Source: Barrientosiimonas humi (GTDB lineage: Bacteria > Actinomycetota > Actinomycetes > Actinomycetales > Dermatophilaceae). Taken from it: a stretch of DNA of 64,000 nt. The position numbers were made by a program, and so were the translations under genes. The notes beneath the pieces are model-generated. The model was not told where the DNA came from and did no database searches. It saw only the letters and a program-made list of their open reading frames with translations. This document shows, in pieces, positions 42,888 to 52,742 of this stretch; the stretch's first letter is position 1; each line of letters opens with the position of its first letter. The stretch lies in assembly GCF_006716095.1 (NCBI RefSeq), contig NZ_VFOK01000001.1, positions 1,953,375 through 2,017,374 of the forward strand, written 5' to 3'.

Positions 42888-44159
42888 ATGACCTCGCCGC
42901 ACGTCACCCCTCCGCTGGTGCGCGACCCGCACGCCGACCCGGTCGAGCGCGCCTCGGGCGGCTGGATCGCCCGCGTGTCCCTGACCTGCATCGCCATCTG
43001 GATCGGCATGTACGGCCCGATCCAGGTGCTGCTCGGCCTGCAGGCCGCGCGCTTCTCCCCCGACCACAAGGAGCTGACGCTCGGCATCGTCACCGGCGCC
43101 GGCGCGGCGGTGTCGACGATCGCGACGCCGCTGTTCGGGGCGCTGTCGGACCGCACGACGTTCCGGATGGGGCGTCGGCTGCCCTGGGTGGTGGGCGGCA
43201 CGATCGGTGGCGCGGCCTCGCTGGTGCTGCTGGCGTACGCGCCGGGCGTGGGCGTGATGATCCTCGGCTGGTGCCTGGTGCAGGCGTTCCTGCACGCCGC
43301 GATGGCGGCGGTGCTCGCGGCGATCCCCGACCAGGTGCCGGTCGACCAGCGCGGTGCGGTGAGCGGGTGGTTCGGCGTCACCCAGACCCTCGGCGTCGTG
43401 GTCGGCACCGGCGTCGCGGCGACGGTCGGCGGCATCCGGGCGGGCTACATCGCCTGCGCGGCGCTGCTGCTGGTCTTCGCCCTGCCGTACGTCCTGCGCA
43501 GCAACGACATCCACCTGCCGCGCACGCACCTGCGGGCGTTCAGCTGGCGGGAGTTCGCGCGCGGATTCTGGATCGACCCGCGCCAGCACCCCGACTTCGG
43601 CTGGGCCTGGCTGACCCGGTTCATCATCAACCTGTCCAACGCGATCGGGCTGCTCTACCTGCTGTACTTCCTCACCGACGCCGTCGGCCGCGCGGACCCG
43701 CCGGGCGACCTGTTCGTCCTCACCCTGATCTACGCCGGCTGCCTGATCGTCACGGCCGTCGTCTTCGGGGTGCTGTCCGACCGGGTCGGCCGCCGCAAGA
43801 TCTTCGTCATCGCCTCCGGCTTCGTCATGTGCGTCGCCGGCTTCACGCTGGCCTTCAGCCCGACCTGGACCGGCGCGCTGGTCGGCGCGGTGCTGCTCGG
43901 CTCGGGCTTCGGGGTCTACACCGCCGTCGACTTCGCGCTGATCACCCAGGTGCTGCCGGTCGCGACCGACCGCGCCAAGGACCTCGGCGTCGTCACCATC
44001 GCCGCCTCCCTGCCGGCGGTGCTCGCCCCCGTGGTGGCCGCCCCGATCATCGCCGCGTTCGCGGACAAGTCCACCGGCTACCGGGTGCTCTACCTCGTCG
44101 CCAGCCTGATCGGTCTCGTCGGCGCCTCGCTGGTGACCCGGATCCGCTCGGTGCGCTGA
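42888..44159 (+). CDS. MFS transporter inserted between rimM and khpA
   Basis: A 423-residue protein with 12 predicted helices and a central cytoplasmic loop (about 200-235). Motif A-like sequences follow helix 2 (FGALSDRTTFRMGRRLPWV) and helix 8 (FGVLSDRVGRRK). The RxGRRxP form resembles sugar/cation-type MFS proteins (SLC45-like). The substrate is unknown. It is on the opposite strand to the ribosomal genes around it, and repeat A copy 3 begins 42 bp after its stop, so it is probably an insertion into the rpsP-rimM-trmD operon. Confidence 0.85.
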   Translation: MTSPHVTPPLVRDPHADPVERASGGWIARVSLTCIAIWIGMYGPIQVLLGLQAARFSPDHKELTLGIVTGAGAAVSTIATPLFGALSDRTTFRMGRRLPWVVGGTIGGAASLVLLAYAPGVGVMILGWCLVQAFLHAAMAAVLAAIPDQVPVDQRGAVSGWFGVTQTLGVVVGTGVAATVGGIRAGYIACAALLLVFALPYVLRSNDIHLPRTHLRAFSWREFARGFWIDPRQHPDFGWAWLTRFIINLSNAIGLLYLLYFLTDAVGRADPPGDLFVLTLIYAGCLIVTAVVFGVLSDRVGRRKIFVIASGFVMCVAGFTLAFSPTWTGALVGAVLLGSGFGVYTAVDFALITQVLPVATDRAKDLGVVTIAASLPAVLAPVVAAPIIAAFADKSTGYRVLYLVASLIGLVGASLVTRIRSVR

Positions 44160-44200
44160 CCAGCCCCACCCGCCCCCGGCGTACGCCCGCCGCCCCCCGG

Positions 44201-44293
44201 TGACGACGGCGGCACAGATACCACGACGGCGGCACAGAAGTTATCTGTGCCGCCGTCGTACTTCATGGGCCGTCGTCGACGATGCCGGGGCGG
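44201..44293. repeat. Dispersed repeat A, copy 3
   Basis: Arms at 44203-44218 and 44223-44238, inverted arm at 44244-44259, then spacer, partial fourth arm (GCCGTCGTCG here) and GATGCCGGGGCGG. It differs from copies 1 and 2 at a few positions (GATACC instead of GAAACC between arms). After it, GGAGCCTCCGAGCC resembles the start of the 78-bp unit seen at copy 1. Confidence 0.88.
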
Positions 44294-44319
44294 GGAGCCT
44301 CCGAGCCGTGTCCGGTGCG

Positions 44320-44562
44320 TCAGCGCACGCGATCGGTGTCGACGATGTCGACCCGGACGCTCTTGCCGCCGGCGAGCGCGCCGATGACGGTGCGCAGCGC
44401 AGAGGCCGTACGTCCGGAGCGGCCGATCACGCGCCCCAGGTCGTCGGGGTGGACCCGCACCTCGAGCAGGTCACCGCGGCGGCCCTGCTTGTGGCGCACG
44501 ACGACCTCGTCGTCGTGGTCGACGATGCCCTTGACCAGGTGCTCCAGCGCTTCCTCGAGCAC
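44320..44562 (-). CDS. khpA: KH-domain RNA-binding protein KhpA
   Basis: An 80-residue protein with one KH domain: EALEHLVKGIVDHDDEVVV, then LGRVIGRSGRTASALRTVI with the GxxG loop GRSG. In other bacteria KhpA binds RNA with KhpB (EloR/Jag) and affects cell division or elongation. I chose GTG 44562, four bases after the rpsP stop, because it gives the usual length. Confidence 0.92.
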   Translation of the reverse strand: MLEEALEHLVKGIVDHDDEVVVRHKQGRRGDLLEVRVHPDDLGRVIGRSGRTASALRTVIGALAGGKSVRVDIVDTDRVR

Positions 44563-44566
44563 CGGA

Positions 44567-45349
44567 TCAGGCCTCGGCCGACTCGCCGTCGCCGGCCTGG
44601 GCAGCCTCGCCACCGGCCGGCTCGAAGCCCGCGGCCTTGGCGGCGTCGGCGGAGCGGAACCAGACCTCGGCCTCGGTGGAGTCGTACCAGCGCGAACCCG
44701 GCACGTGGTACTTCATCGAGTCCTTGTTGCCCTTGACGTCGAAGCCCGCGGGAGCGGAGCCGTCGGCGTTGGTGCGGGCCGAGTCGGGGCCGAAGTCGCC
44801 CTCGGTCACCGAGGCGTCGACGACCTCCTTGCGGATGTCGGCCTTGCCCTCCTCGACCGGGACCTCGGTCTGCGGCGCGGCGGTCGCGGCGGCGGCCTCG
44901 TCGGCAGCCTCCTGCTTCTCGCCCTTGGCCTCGGGGGTCTCGGTCTTCTTCTCCGCCTTCTTCTTGGCGGTGGTCGCGCCGCCCTTGGCGGAGCTGTCGT
45001 CGGCGTTCTGCGCGGAGGCCAGCGCGGCCTCGTACAGCGCCTTCTTGTCCGGCTTCGGCTCGGCGACCTGCAGGGTGCCCTCGGCACCGGCCTCGCCCTT
45101 GTGCTTCTGCCAGTCACCGGTGATCTTCAGCAGCGCGGCGACCTGCTCGGTCGGCTGCGCGCCGACGCCCAGCCAGTACTGCGCGCGCTCGGAGTCGATC
45201 TCGATGAGGCTCGGCTGCTCCTTGGGGTGGTACTTGCCGATCTCCTCGATCGCCCGGCCGTCGCGCTTGGTGCGCGAGTCCATGACGACGACGCGGTACT
45301 GCGGCTGGCGGATCTTGCCGAGGCGCTTCAGACGAATCTTGACGGACAC
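44567..45349 (-). CDS. rpsP: 30S ribosomal protein bS16 with sunset-like C-terminal extension
   Basis: A 260-residue protein. The first ~80 residues are bS16 ([47 protein letters not shown]). A Lys/Glu/Ala-rich linker (about 100-190) is followed by a C-terminal sunset-like domain: [21 protein letters not shown], given here in part, and [19 protein letters not shown]. bS16 alone is usually 80-165 residues, so over half of this protein is extension. GTG 45349 is preceded by AGGAG. Confidence 0.93.
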   Translation of the reverse strand: MSVKIRLKRLGKIRQPQYRVVVMDSRTKRDGRAIEEIGKYHPKEQPSLIEIDSERAQYWLGVGAQPTEQVAALLKITGDWQKHKGEAGAEGTLQVAEPKPDKKALYEAALASAQNADDSSAKGGATTAKKKAEKKTETPEAKGEKQEAADEAAAATAAPQTEVPVEEGKADIRKEVVDASVTEGDFGPDSARTNADGSAPAGFDVKGNKDSMKYHVPGSRWYDSTEAEVWFRSADAAKAAGFEPAGGEAAQAGDGESAEA

Positions 45350-45567
45350 GTGGTGTGTCTCCTGTTTCTGTGTCAGGTGAGGCACGGCGAGACCGGGTGG
45401 GGAACACGCGGGGAGCCGCAGCTCGGGGGTAGGCGTGCGGCCACGAGGTAGAGGGCTCGAGACGCACGGGTACGCCGCAACAGTGTGCCAGAGACGGGCC
45501 GGAGCCCGGAAATCGCGCCGGCCGTACGCCTGCCGCACCTCCGGCGTCTCGCCTCCGGCGTCGCGCC

Positions 45568-47079
45568 TCAGGCGGGCGCGTGCCGGTCGAGGAAGTCGTA
45601 GACCTCGGTGTCGTCGACGCCGGGGAACACCCCGGGCGGCATGGCGGCGAGCAGGTGGGAGTGGGCCCGGGCCGAGGGCCAGGCCTGCCCCTCCCACCGG
45701 TGCGACAGCGCGGCGGGCGGCTCGGCGCAGCAGCCGGGGTCGGGGCAGCGCGACTTCGAGCGCGAGGTCGTCTCGCGGCCACGCATCCACTTCACGTCCT
45801 GGTATCGCACGCCCACGTTGACCGCGAACAGCCCGTCGTGCGTGCGGTCGACGACCGCGGTGCACCAGTAGGTGCCGGTGCGGGTGTCGGTGTACTGCTG
45901 GTAGGCCTGCGACAGGTCAGGCTGCAGGAACACCTGCCGCGCGGTCCACTCGCGGCACACCCGCTGCCCCTCGATCGCGCCGCTGGCGTCGGTCGGGAAG
46001 TTGACCCCGTCGTTCTCGTAGGCCTTGTAGATCACCCCGTCGCGCGAGATGCGCATGAAGTGCACGGGGATGCCCAGGTGGTGGGTGGCCAGGTTGGTGA
46101 ACCGGTGGGCCGCGGTCTCGTAGGACACCGCGAACGCGTCGCGCAGGTCCTCGATCGCGATGTCCTTGTCCTTCTTGGCCTGCTGCAGCTGCGCCACGGC
46201 GTCGCGCTCGGGGATCAGCAGCGCCGCCGCGAAGTAGTTGATCTCGACCCGCTGGGACAGGAAGTCGGCATAGCTCTCGGGGACCTCGTGCCCGAGCACC
46301 AGGTGCCCGAGCGCCTGCAGGGCCAGCGAGCGCGAGTCGTGCTGACCGGCCTCGGGCTGCGGCAGGTAGACGCGCTTGTTGCGCATGTCGGTGACGGTGC
46401 GGGTCGAGCCGGGCAGGTCGGAGATGTGCACCAGCTGGTATCCCAGGTGGCCGGCGAGCCGGTCGACCGAGGCGCGGCTGATCGGGCCCCCGGGGTGCTT
46501 GATCGCAGCCAGCAGCTCGCCGGCGGCGTCCTCGATCTCGCCGAAGTAGTTGTCGGCCGCGCGCATCCGCTCGCGCAGCTCGGCGTTCGCGAGCCGCGCG
46601 TGCTCGGGGGTCGCGGCCCGCTCGGCCTGCACCGCGGCCATCGCCTCGTGCATGCCGACCAGCGCCTCGAGCGCCTCCATCGGCAGCCGCGGCCCGATCT
46701 TCACCGCCGGCAGCCCCAGCTGCTGGTAGGACTCGGCCCGCTGCGCGCGCTCGAGCCGGATCTCCAGCGACGCGCGCCGGGTGGGCGGCGCGGTGGTGAG
46801 CAGGTCGGCGAGCGGGGTGTCGAGCGTCTCGGCCAGCGCGGTGAGCACCGACAGCCGCGGCTCGCGCTTGCCGGTCTCGATGAGCGACAGCGCCGAGGGT
46901 GACATGCCGACCTGCTCGGCGACGTCGCCCAGCGTGCGCCCGGCCTCGGTGCGCACGTGCCGCAGCCGCCGGCCGATGGTGAGCGCGTCGGGAGCCGCGG
47001 AACCCTTGGACTCCGGGGCCGTCTCGCGCCGGGGCCGGGTGAGGCGACCTTCGCGGGCGGGTGAAGAAGTCGTACTCAT
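45568..47079 (-). CDS. ramB: RamB/ScfR-family regulator of acetate metabolism
   Basis: A 503-residue protein: N-terminal XRE helix-turn-helix (about 30-90, [18 protein letters not shown]), an IrrE/ImmA-like central region with [20 protein letters not shown]-type residues (His pairs near GHLVLGHE), and a C-terminal ScfR domain ending in Cys-rich [10 protein letters not shown]. Family knowledge: RamB controls isocitrate lyase and malate synthase in Corynebacterium and Mycobacterium. It is divergent from aceA, as in those genomes. The start 47079 is supported by CATGAT 7 nt upstream; ATG 47091 is also in frame. Confidence 0.9.
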   Translation of the reverse strand: MSTTSSPAREGRLTRPRRETAPESKGSAAPDALTIGRRLRHVRTEAGRTLGDVAEQVGMSPSALSLIETGKREPRLSVLTALAETLDTPLADLLTTAPPTRRASLEIRLERAQRAESYQQLGLPAVKIGPRLPMEALEALVGMHEAMAAVQAERAATPEHARLANAELRERMRAADNYFGEIEDAAGELLAAIKHPGGPISRASVDRLAGHLGYQLVHISDLPGSTRTVTDMRNKRVYLPQPEAGQHDSRSLALQALGHLVLGHEVPESYADFLSQRVEINYFAAALLIPERDAVAQLQQAKKDKDIAIEDLRDAFAVSYETAAHRFTNLATHHLGIPVHFMRISRDGVIYKAYENDGVNFPTDASGAIEGQRVCREWTARQVFLQPDLSQAYQQYTDTRTGTYWCTAVVDRTHDGLFAVNVGVRYQDVKWMRGRETTSRSKSRCPDPGCCAEPPAALSHRWEGQAWPSARAHSHLLAAMPPGVFPGVDDTEVYDFLDRHAPA

Positions 47080-47136
47080 GACACCCATCATGCCTGGCGA
47101 CCGGGCGAAAGCGCGAGCAAAACCCGTCAGTACGTC

Positions 47137-47152
47137 AAGATCGCCTGATCTT
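47137..47152. promoter_or_regulatory. 6-4-6 inverted repeat in the ramB-aceA intergenic region
   Basis: AAGATC-GCCT-GATCTT, flanked on both sides by TACGTC. It lies in the divergent promoter region, 58 bp from ramB and 104 bp from aceA. It does not match the AAAGTTTGCAAA-type RamB site I know, so the bound protein is open. Confidence 0.4.
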
Positions 47153-47256
47153 TACGTCTCCAGCGGGTGCACAACCGCTTCCGTGCTGCCCAGGATGGTT
47201 CACATCACACCGCAGGCGAGTCCGGCAGCCGCCGGAAACGAAAGGACGAGGGAGCC

Positions 47257-48579
47257 ATGACCTCCACCGTGAACGAGTCGCAGCAGCTGAGCGAGCAGGG
47301 CCTGGACCCGCGCGCCACGCAGGCGGCCGAGATCCAGAAGGACTGGGACACCAACGAGCGTTGGAAGGGCGTCACGCGTGACTACACCGCCGACGACGTC
47401 GTCCGGCTCCGGGGCAGCGTCCAGGAGGAGTTCACCCTCGCCCGCCGCGGTGCCGAGCAGCTGTGGGACAAGCTGCACACCGAGGACTACGTCAACGCGC
47501 TCGGCGCGCTGACCGGCAACCAGGCCGTGCAGCAGGTCAAGGCGGGCCTGAAGGCCATCTACCTGTCGGGCTGGCAGGTCGCCGGTGACGCCAACCTCTC
47601 CGGCCAGACCTACCCCGACCAGTCGATCTACCCGGCCAACTCGGTGCCGAACGTGGTCCGCCGCATCAACAACGCGCTGCTGCGCGCCGACCAGATCGAG
47701 TTCTCCGAGGGCACCAAGAGCGTCGACGAGTGGGTCGTGCCGATCGTGGCCGACGCCGAGGCCGGCTTCGGTGGCGTGCTCAACGCCTACGAGCTGATGA
47801 AGTCGATGATCGCCGCCGGCGCCTCGGGCGTGCACTGGGAGGACCAGCTCGCCTCGGAGAAGAAGTGCGGCCACCTCGGTGGCAAGGTGCTCATCCCGAC
47901 CCAGCAGCACGTGCGCACGCTCAACGCCGCGCGCCTGGCCGCCGACGTCTCCGACGTGCCGTCGCTGATCATCGCGCGCACCGACGCCGAGGCCGCGACG
48001 CTGATCACCACCGACGTCGACGAGCGCGACCAGCCGTTCATCACCGGCGAGCGCACCGCCGAGGGCTTCTACAAGGTCAAGAACGGCATCGAGCCGTGCA
48101 TCGCGCGGGCCAAGGCCTACGCGCCGTACGCCGACCTCATCTGGATGGAGACCGGCACCCCCGACCTGGAGGTCGCCCGGCAGTTCGCGGAGGCGGTCAA
48201 GGCCGACTTCCCCGACCAGATGCTGGCGTACAACTGCTCGCCGTCGTTCAACTGGAAGAAGCACCTCGACGACGCCACGATCGCCAAGTTCCAGAACGAG
48301 CTCGGCGCGATGGGCTTCAAGTTCCAGTTCATCACCCTGGCCGGCTTCCACGCCCTGAACTACTCGATGTTCGACCTCGCTCAGGGCTACGCCCAGGAGC
48401 AGATGAAGGCCTACGTCGAGCTGCAGGAGCGCGAGTTCGCGAGCGAGGGCCGCGGCTACACCGCGACCAAGCACCAGCGCGAGGTCGGCGCCGGCTACTT
48501 CGACCTGGTCGCGACCGCGATCGACCCGAACAGCTCCACCACCGCGCTGAAGGACTCCACCGAGTCCAGCCAGTTCTGA
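47257..48579 (+). CDS. aceA: Isocitrate lyase
   Basis: A 440-residue enzyme that splits isocitrate into glyoxylate and succinate. Motifs: [37 protein letters not shown], the catalytic loop with [14 protein letters not shown] (active-site Cys), RTDAEAATL and [19 protein letters not shown]. The start is ATG 47257 with GGACGAGGGAG upstream. It pairs with malate synthase downstream (aceB), which completes the glyoxylate shunt, and is controlled probably by divergent ramB. Confidence 0.96.
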   Translation: MTSTVNESQQLSEQGLDPRATQAAEIQKDWDTNERWKGVTRDYTADDVVRLRGSVQEEFTLARRGAEQLWDKLHTEDYVNALGALTGNQAVQQVKAGLKAIYLSGWQVAGDANLSGQTYPDQSIYPANSVPNVVRRINNALLRADQIEFSEGTKSVDEWVVPIVADAEAGFGGVLNAYELMKSMIAAGASGVHWEDQLASEKKCGHLGGKVLIPTQQHVRTLNAARLAADVSDVPSLIIARTDAEAATLITTDVDERDQPFITGERTAEGFYKVKNGIEPCIARAKAYAPYADLIWMETGTPDLEVARQFAEAVKADFPDQMLAYNCSPSFNWKKHLDDATIAKFQNELGAMGFKFQFITLAGFHALNYSMFDLAQGYAQEQMKAYVELQEREFASEGRGYTATKHQREVGAGYFDLVATAIDPNSSTTALKDSTESSQF

Positions 48580-48580
48580 G

Positions 48581-48608
48581 CCGGTTCGAGCCGGACGGCT
48601 CGAACCGG
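48581..48608. terminator. Strong hairpin just after aceA
   Basis: CCGGTTCGAGCC-GGAC-GGCTCGAACCGG, a perfect 12-bp stem with a 4-nt loop, starting 2 nt after the aceA stop. No T-run follows, so it may be an intrinsic stop, an mRNA-stabilising hairpin or both. Confidence 0.6.
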
Positions 48609-48633
48609 GCTCCGCGGAGGAGCTCTCCAACCA

Positions 48634-48681
48634 CCCGGGTCCCGCTCTGGTCACCTGGCTCCGGCCAGAGCGGGGCCCGGG
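48634..48681 (+). terminator. Hairpin with pyrimidine-rich tail between aceA and aceB
   Basis: A 17-bp stem (48634-48650 with 48665-48681) with one G-T pair and a 14-nt loop, followed by TTCCTCCCCTTTCATCCCC. It is the better of the two candidate terminators; readthrough would explain weaker aceB expression. Confidence 0.65.
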
Positions 48682-48751
48682 TTCCTCCCCTTTCATCCCC
48701 TCTTCTTCTTCATCCATGCAGCACCGGACGTCCCGCGAAGGAGGACGTGTC

Positions 48752-50425
<1,674 letters not shown>

Positions 50426-50452
50426 GCCGCGAGTACGCTGACCGGCGGTGAT

Positions 50453-50485
50453 CCGGCCCGGCCCGCACCACGCGGGCCGGGCCGG
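50453..50485. terminator. Hairpin after aceB
   Basis: CCGGCCCGGCCCGC-ACCAC-GCGGGCCGGGCCGG, a perfect 14-bp stem with a 5-nt loop, 28 bp after the aceB stop. The tail is not T-rich. Confidence 0.6.
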
Positions 50486-50492
50486 TGCCGTA

Positions 50493-50516
50493 CCCGGCTG
50501 ATTTGCAGTCGGGAAC
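50493..50516 (+). promoter_or_regulatory. Hairpin and GGGAAC motif before the lipoprotein gene
   Basis: CCCGGCTG-ATTTG-CAGTCGGG (50493-50513, one G-T pair), overlapping GGGAAC (50511-50516). GGGAAC is the common -35 of ECF sigma factors; 16 nt later there is GCGTCC rather than the typical CGTT -10, so an ECF promoter is only a weak possibility. Confidence 0.3.
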
Positions 50517-50568
50517 GAAAGTGGGGGTCGTCGCGTCCGATCGGCACCCCGATCTCGAAGGAGCGATG

Positions 50569-51525
50569 ATGTCCCCTCGTCCCAGCCGCACCTGCCGGTT
50601 GTCCCTGACCCTGTCGGCCGCCACTCTCGTCCTCGGCTCGCTCGCCGCGTGCTCCGAGGACGCCCCCTCCGTCTCGCAGCCGAGCTCGCCGGCCGGCGCG
50701 ACCAGCTCGGCCCCCACCGCGAGCTCCCCGACGCCGTCGGCCGCGGCGCCCACCACCACCGAGGCGCCCACGAGCAGCACGAGCAGCACGAGCAGCATGA
50801 GCACTCCCCCGGCTGCGCCGTCGACCGCGCCCAGCCCCGCCAGCTCCACGGTCGCCGGGGAGCGCTCCGACGCGGTGAAGCTGTGCGGCGCCGACTCTTC
50901 CAAGGACGACAAGACCTGCGGCTCGACTGCCTCGACGGTCAAGGGCAGCGCGATCTACTGCTCGGCCGACCTGCCGAGCGACATGCGCGGCGACGTCGAC
51001 GCCGTGCTCTACCGCAACGGGTCGGAGGTCTACTCCGCGTCGATCAACCGCCCGGGGGGCATGGGCTCGGTGATCGTGAACTACTCCGTCGGCAAGCTGC
51101 AGCTGCCCGCCGGTGACTACACCTGCGCGCTCAAGGGCGGGGGCAAGACGTACGTCAACAGCACCAAGGTCGACGGGCCCGACGGGCGCGCGACGCAGGG
51201 CATGGCCTGCGACGGGTCGACGATGTACTCCCAGTCGAACGTCACGCACTGCGAGTCCAACAGCTCGACGCTGTCCAGCCCCTCGTCGGTCGGCTGCAGC
51301 GCGATGGTCACCGACCTGAAGGGGCGTTCGGTCTCGGCCACGCTGGAGACGCCCGAGGGGCCGAAGAGCCTGAACCTGTCGAACAGCTTCCAGCTGGGCT
51401 CGGCCGTGGTCTACCTGCGCGCCCCCGCCACCGCCTTCCCCGGCGGGATCCCGAGCGGCGCCTACACCTGCACCTTCAAGGTCGACAACCAGGACGTGAT
51501 CCGCATCCCGTTCACGGTGAGCTGA
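50569..51525 (+). CDS. Putative lipoprotein with two Ig-like cysteine repeats
   Basis: A 318-residue protein: signal peptide with lipobox LAAC (Cys near 28), a Ser/Thr/Pro linker (to about 95), then two related modules of ~100 residues. Each has an early Cys (IYCSAD / VGCSAM) and ends in a similar strand with G-x-YTC (AGDYTCALK, SGAYTCTFK). The paired Cys suggest disulfides in Ig-like domains. I do not recognise a family; a surface ligand-binding role is possible. ATG 50569 has AAGGAG 5 nt upstream. It follows aceB and is convergent with the GNAT-kinase fusion gene. Confidence 0.65.
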   Translation: MSPRPSRTCRLSLTLSAATLVLGSLAACSEDAPSVSQPSSPAGATSSAPTASSPTPSAAAPTTTEAPTSSTSSTSSMSTPPAAPSTAPSPASSTVAGERSDAVKLCGADSSKDDKTCGSTASTVKGSAIYCSADLPSDMRGDVDAVLYRNGSEVYSASINRPGGMGSVIVNYSVGKLQLPAGDYTCALKGGGKTYVNSTKVDGPDGRATQGMACDGSTMYSQSNVTHCESNSSTLSSPSSVGCSAMVTDLKGRSVSATLETPEGPKSLNLSNSFQLGSAVVYLRAPATAFPGGIPSGAYTCTFKVDNQDVIRIPFTVS

Positions 51526-51544
51526 CCCCGCAACCGCAGGAATG

Positions 51545-51578
51545 CGCGAGGCGTACCGGCATGCCGGTACGCCTCGCG
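51545..51578. terminator. Palindromic bidirectional terminator (GCGAGGCG family)
   Basis: A perfect 34-bp palindrome with 17-nt arms (CGCGAGGCGTACCGGCA...). It lies between the convergent genes ending at 51525 and 51584. The GCGAGGCG outer arm and GGCATGCC centre also occur in the palindrome at 2245-2282. Confidence 0.78.
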
Positions 51579-51583
51579 GCCCC

Positions 51584-52729
51584 TCAGCCGCTGGTGGCGC
51601 GGGCGTGCAGGGCGACGGCGACCAGCGTGCGCGGGTCGACCTCGCGGGAGGTGTCGACGCGCACCGTGGCGGGCAGGTCGAGCGGGTGGTTCTGCTCGGC
51701 GAGCTCGGCCCACATGTCCTCCAGCCCGGCCTGCGGCCCGTGCACCGCGTGCCGCGCGCCGGCCTGCTCGCGCCCCTCGAAGCGCTCGCGGGCCAGCTCG
51801 ACCGGCACGTCGCACCAGACCTGCAGCACCCGCGCGGGGTCGAGCCCGGCGTCGGCGAGCCCGTCCAGGACGTACGGCCGTGCGGGCGGTGCGAACCAGC
51901 TCTCGACCACGCCGCCCACCGGGGAATCGGCGAGCAGCCGCCACAGCGCGGCGTGGCAGCCGGCGCCGAGGCGGGAGGAGCGGCCGCCGAGGCGCTGCAG
52001 GTCGGCCGGCTCGAGCTGGTCGCCGAGCGCCTCCTTGAGGGTGTCCTTGCTGAGCAGCGGCACGGACAGCTCGGCGGCCAACCGGCGCGCGAGGGTGGTC
52101 TTGCCCGATCCGGGCAGCCCGTTGACGAGCGTCACGACCCGGGCCGGGCGGTGCGGCGGGTAGGCCTGCCCGCGCCACTCCTGCGCCGTGACCGCGTGCA
52201 TGTCGTGGTCTCGCCAGGCGTGGTCGCCGGTGCTGTCGGCGAGCCACAGCATCTCGGGGATGCGGCCCTCGCGCCGGAAGCCGACCGCGCGCAGCACGCC
52301 GGCCGAGGCGACGTTGCCCGGCTGCACGTTGGCCTCGAGCCGGTGCAGCCCCATGCCGTGCGGCTCGGGCGCGAACGCCAGCTCGCACACCAGCCGCAGG
52401 CCCTCGGCGAACAGCCCGCGCCCGGCGTAGGGGTCGTAGGCGTCGTAGCCCATCGTCCCGTTCTGGAACCGGCCGCGCACCACGTTGCTGATGTTGACCT
52501 TGCCGACGATGCCGTGCGCGCCCTCGGGGTCGCGGGCGTGGATCACGAAGGTGCGGTGACCCAGGGTCTGGTTGCGCAGGTGCCGCTCGAGGTCGCTCGG
52601 GTCGACCGGGTTCCACCGGGCGAGGCGCTCGCGCGAGGCCTCGACGGCGTCGCGGTAGGGGCCGAGATCGGCCTCGGTGACGGTGGCGACACTGACGCGG
52701 TCACCGAGCGCGGACAACGGGCGAGGCAC
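51584..52729 (-). CDS. GNAT acetyltransferase fused to a P-loop kinase
   Basis: A 381-residue fusion. Residues about 10-175 form a GNAT domain of the RimJ/RimL type (VNISNVVRGRFQNGTMGYDA, NVQPGNVASAGVLRAVGFRREG). Residues about 200-375 form a P-loop nucleoside/antibiotic-kinase-like domain with VVTLVNGLPGSGKTTLARRL (Walker A) and LSKDTLKEAL. The combination would let one protein acetylate and phosphorylate a substrate, as in some resistance enzymes, but no substrate is known. GTG 52729 is preceded by TAGACT at 7 nt. Confidence 0.72.
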   Translation of the reverse strand: MPRPLSALGDRVSVATVTEADLGPYRDAVEASRERLARWNPVDPSDLERHLRNQTLGHRTFVIHARDPEGAHGIVGKVNISNVVRGRFQNGTMGYDAYDPYAGRGLFAEGLRLVCELAFAPEPHGMGLHRLEANVQPGNVASAGVLRAVGFRREGRIPEMLWLADSTGDHAWRDHDMHAVTAQEWRGQAYPPHRPARVVTLVNGLPGSGKTTLARRLAAELSVPLLSKDTLKEALGDQLEPADLQRLGGRSSRLGAGCHAALWRLLADSPVGGVVESWFAPPARPYVLDGLADAGLDPARVLQVWCDVPVELARERFEGREQAGARHAVHGPQAGLEDMWAELAEQNHPLDLPATVRVDTSREVDPRTLVAVALHARATSG

Positions 52730-52736
52730 GCCTGAG

Positions 52737-52742
52737 AGTCTA
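52737..52742 (-). promoter_or_regulatory. -10-like hexamer for the GNAT-kinase gene
   Basis: Minus-strand TAGACT, 7 nt, then GTG at 52729. It overlaps the end of the amidohydrolase gene at 52740. Confidence 0.4.

Noticed and set aside
50486-50520. Minus-strand CTGCAAATCAG resembling a tRNA-Cys anticodon loop
   Set aside because: No acceptor, D or T arm could be placed around it; it is the loop side of a short hairpin.
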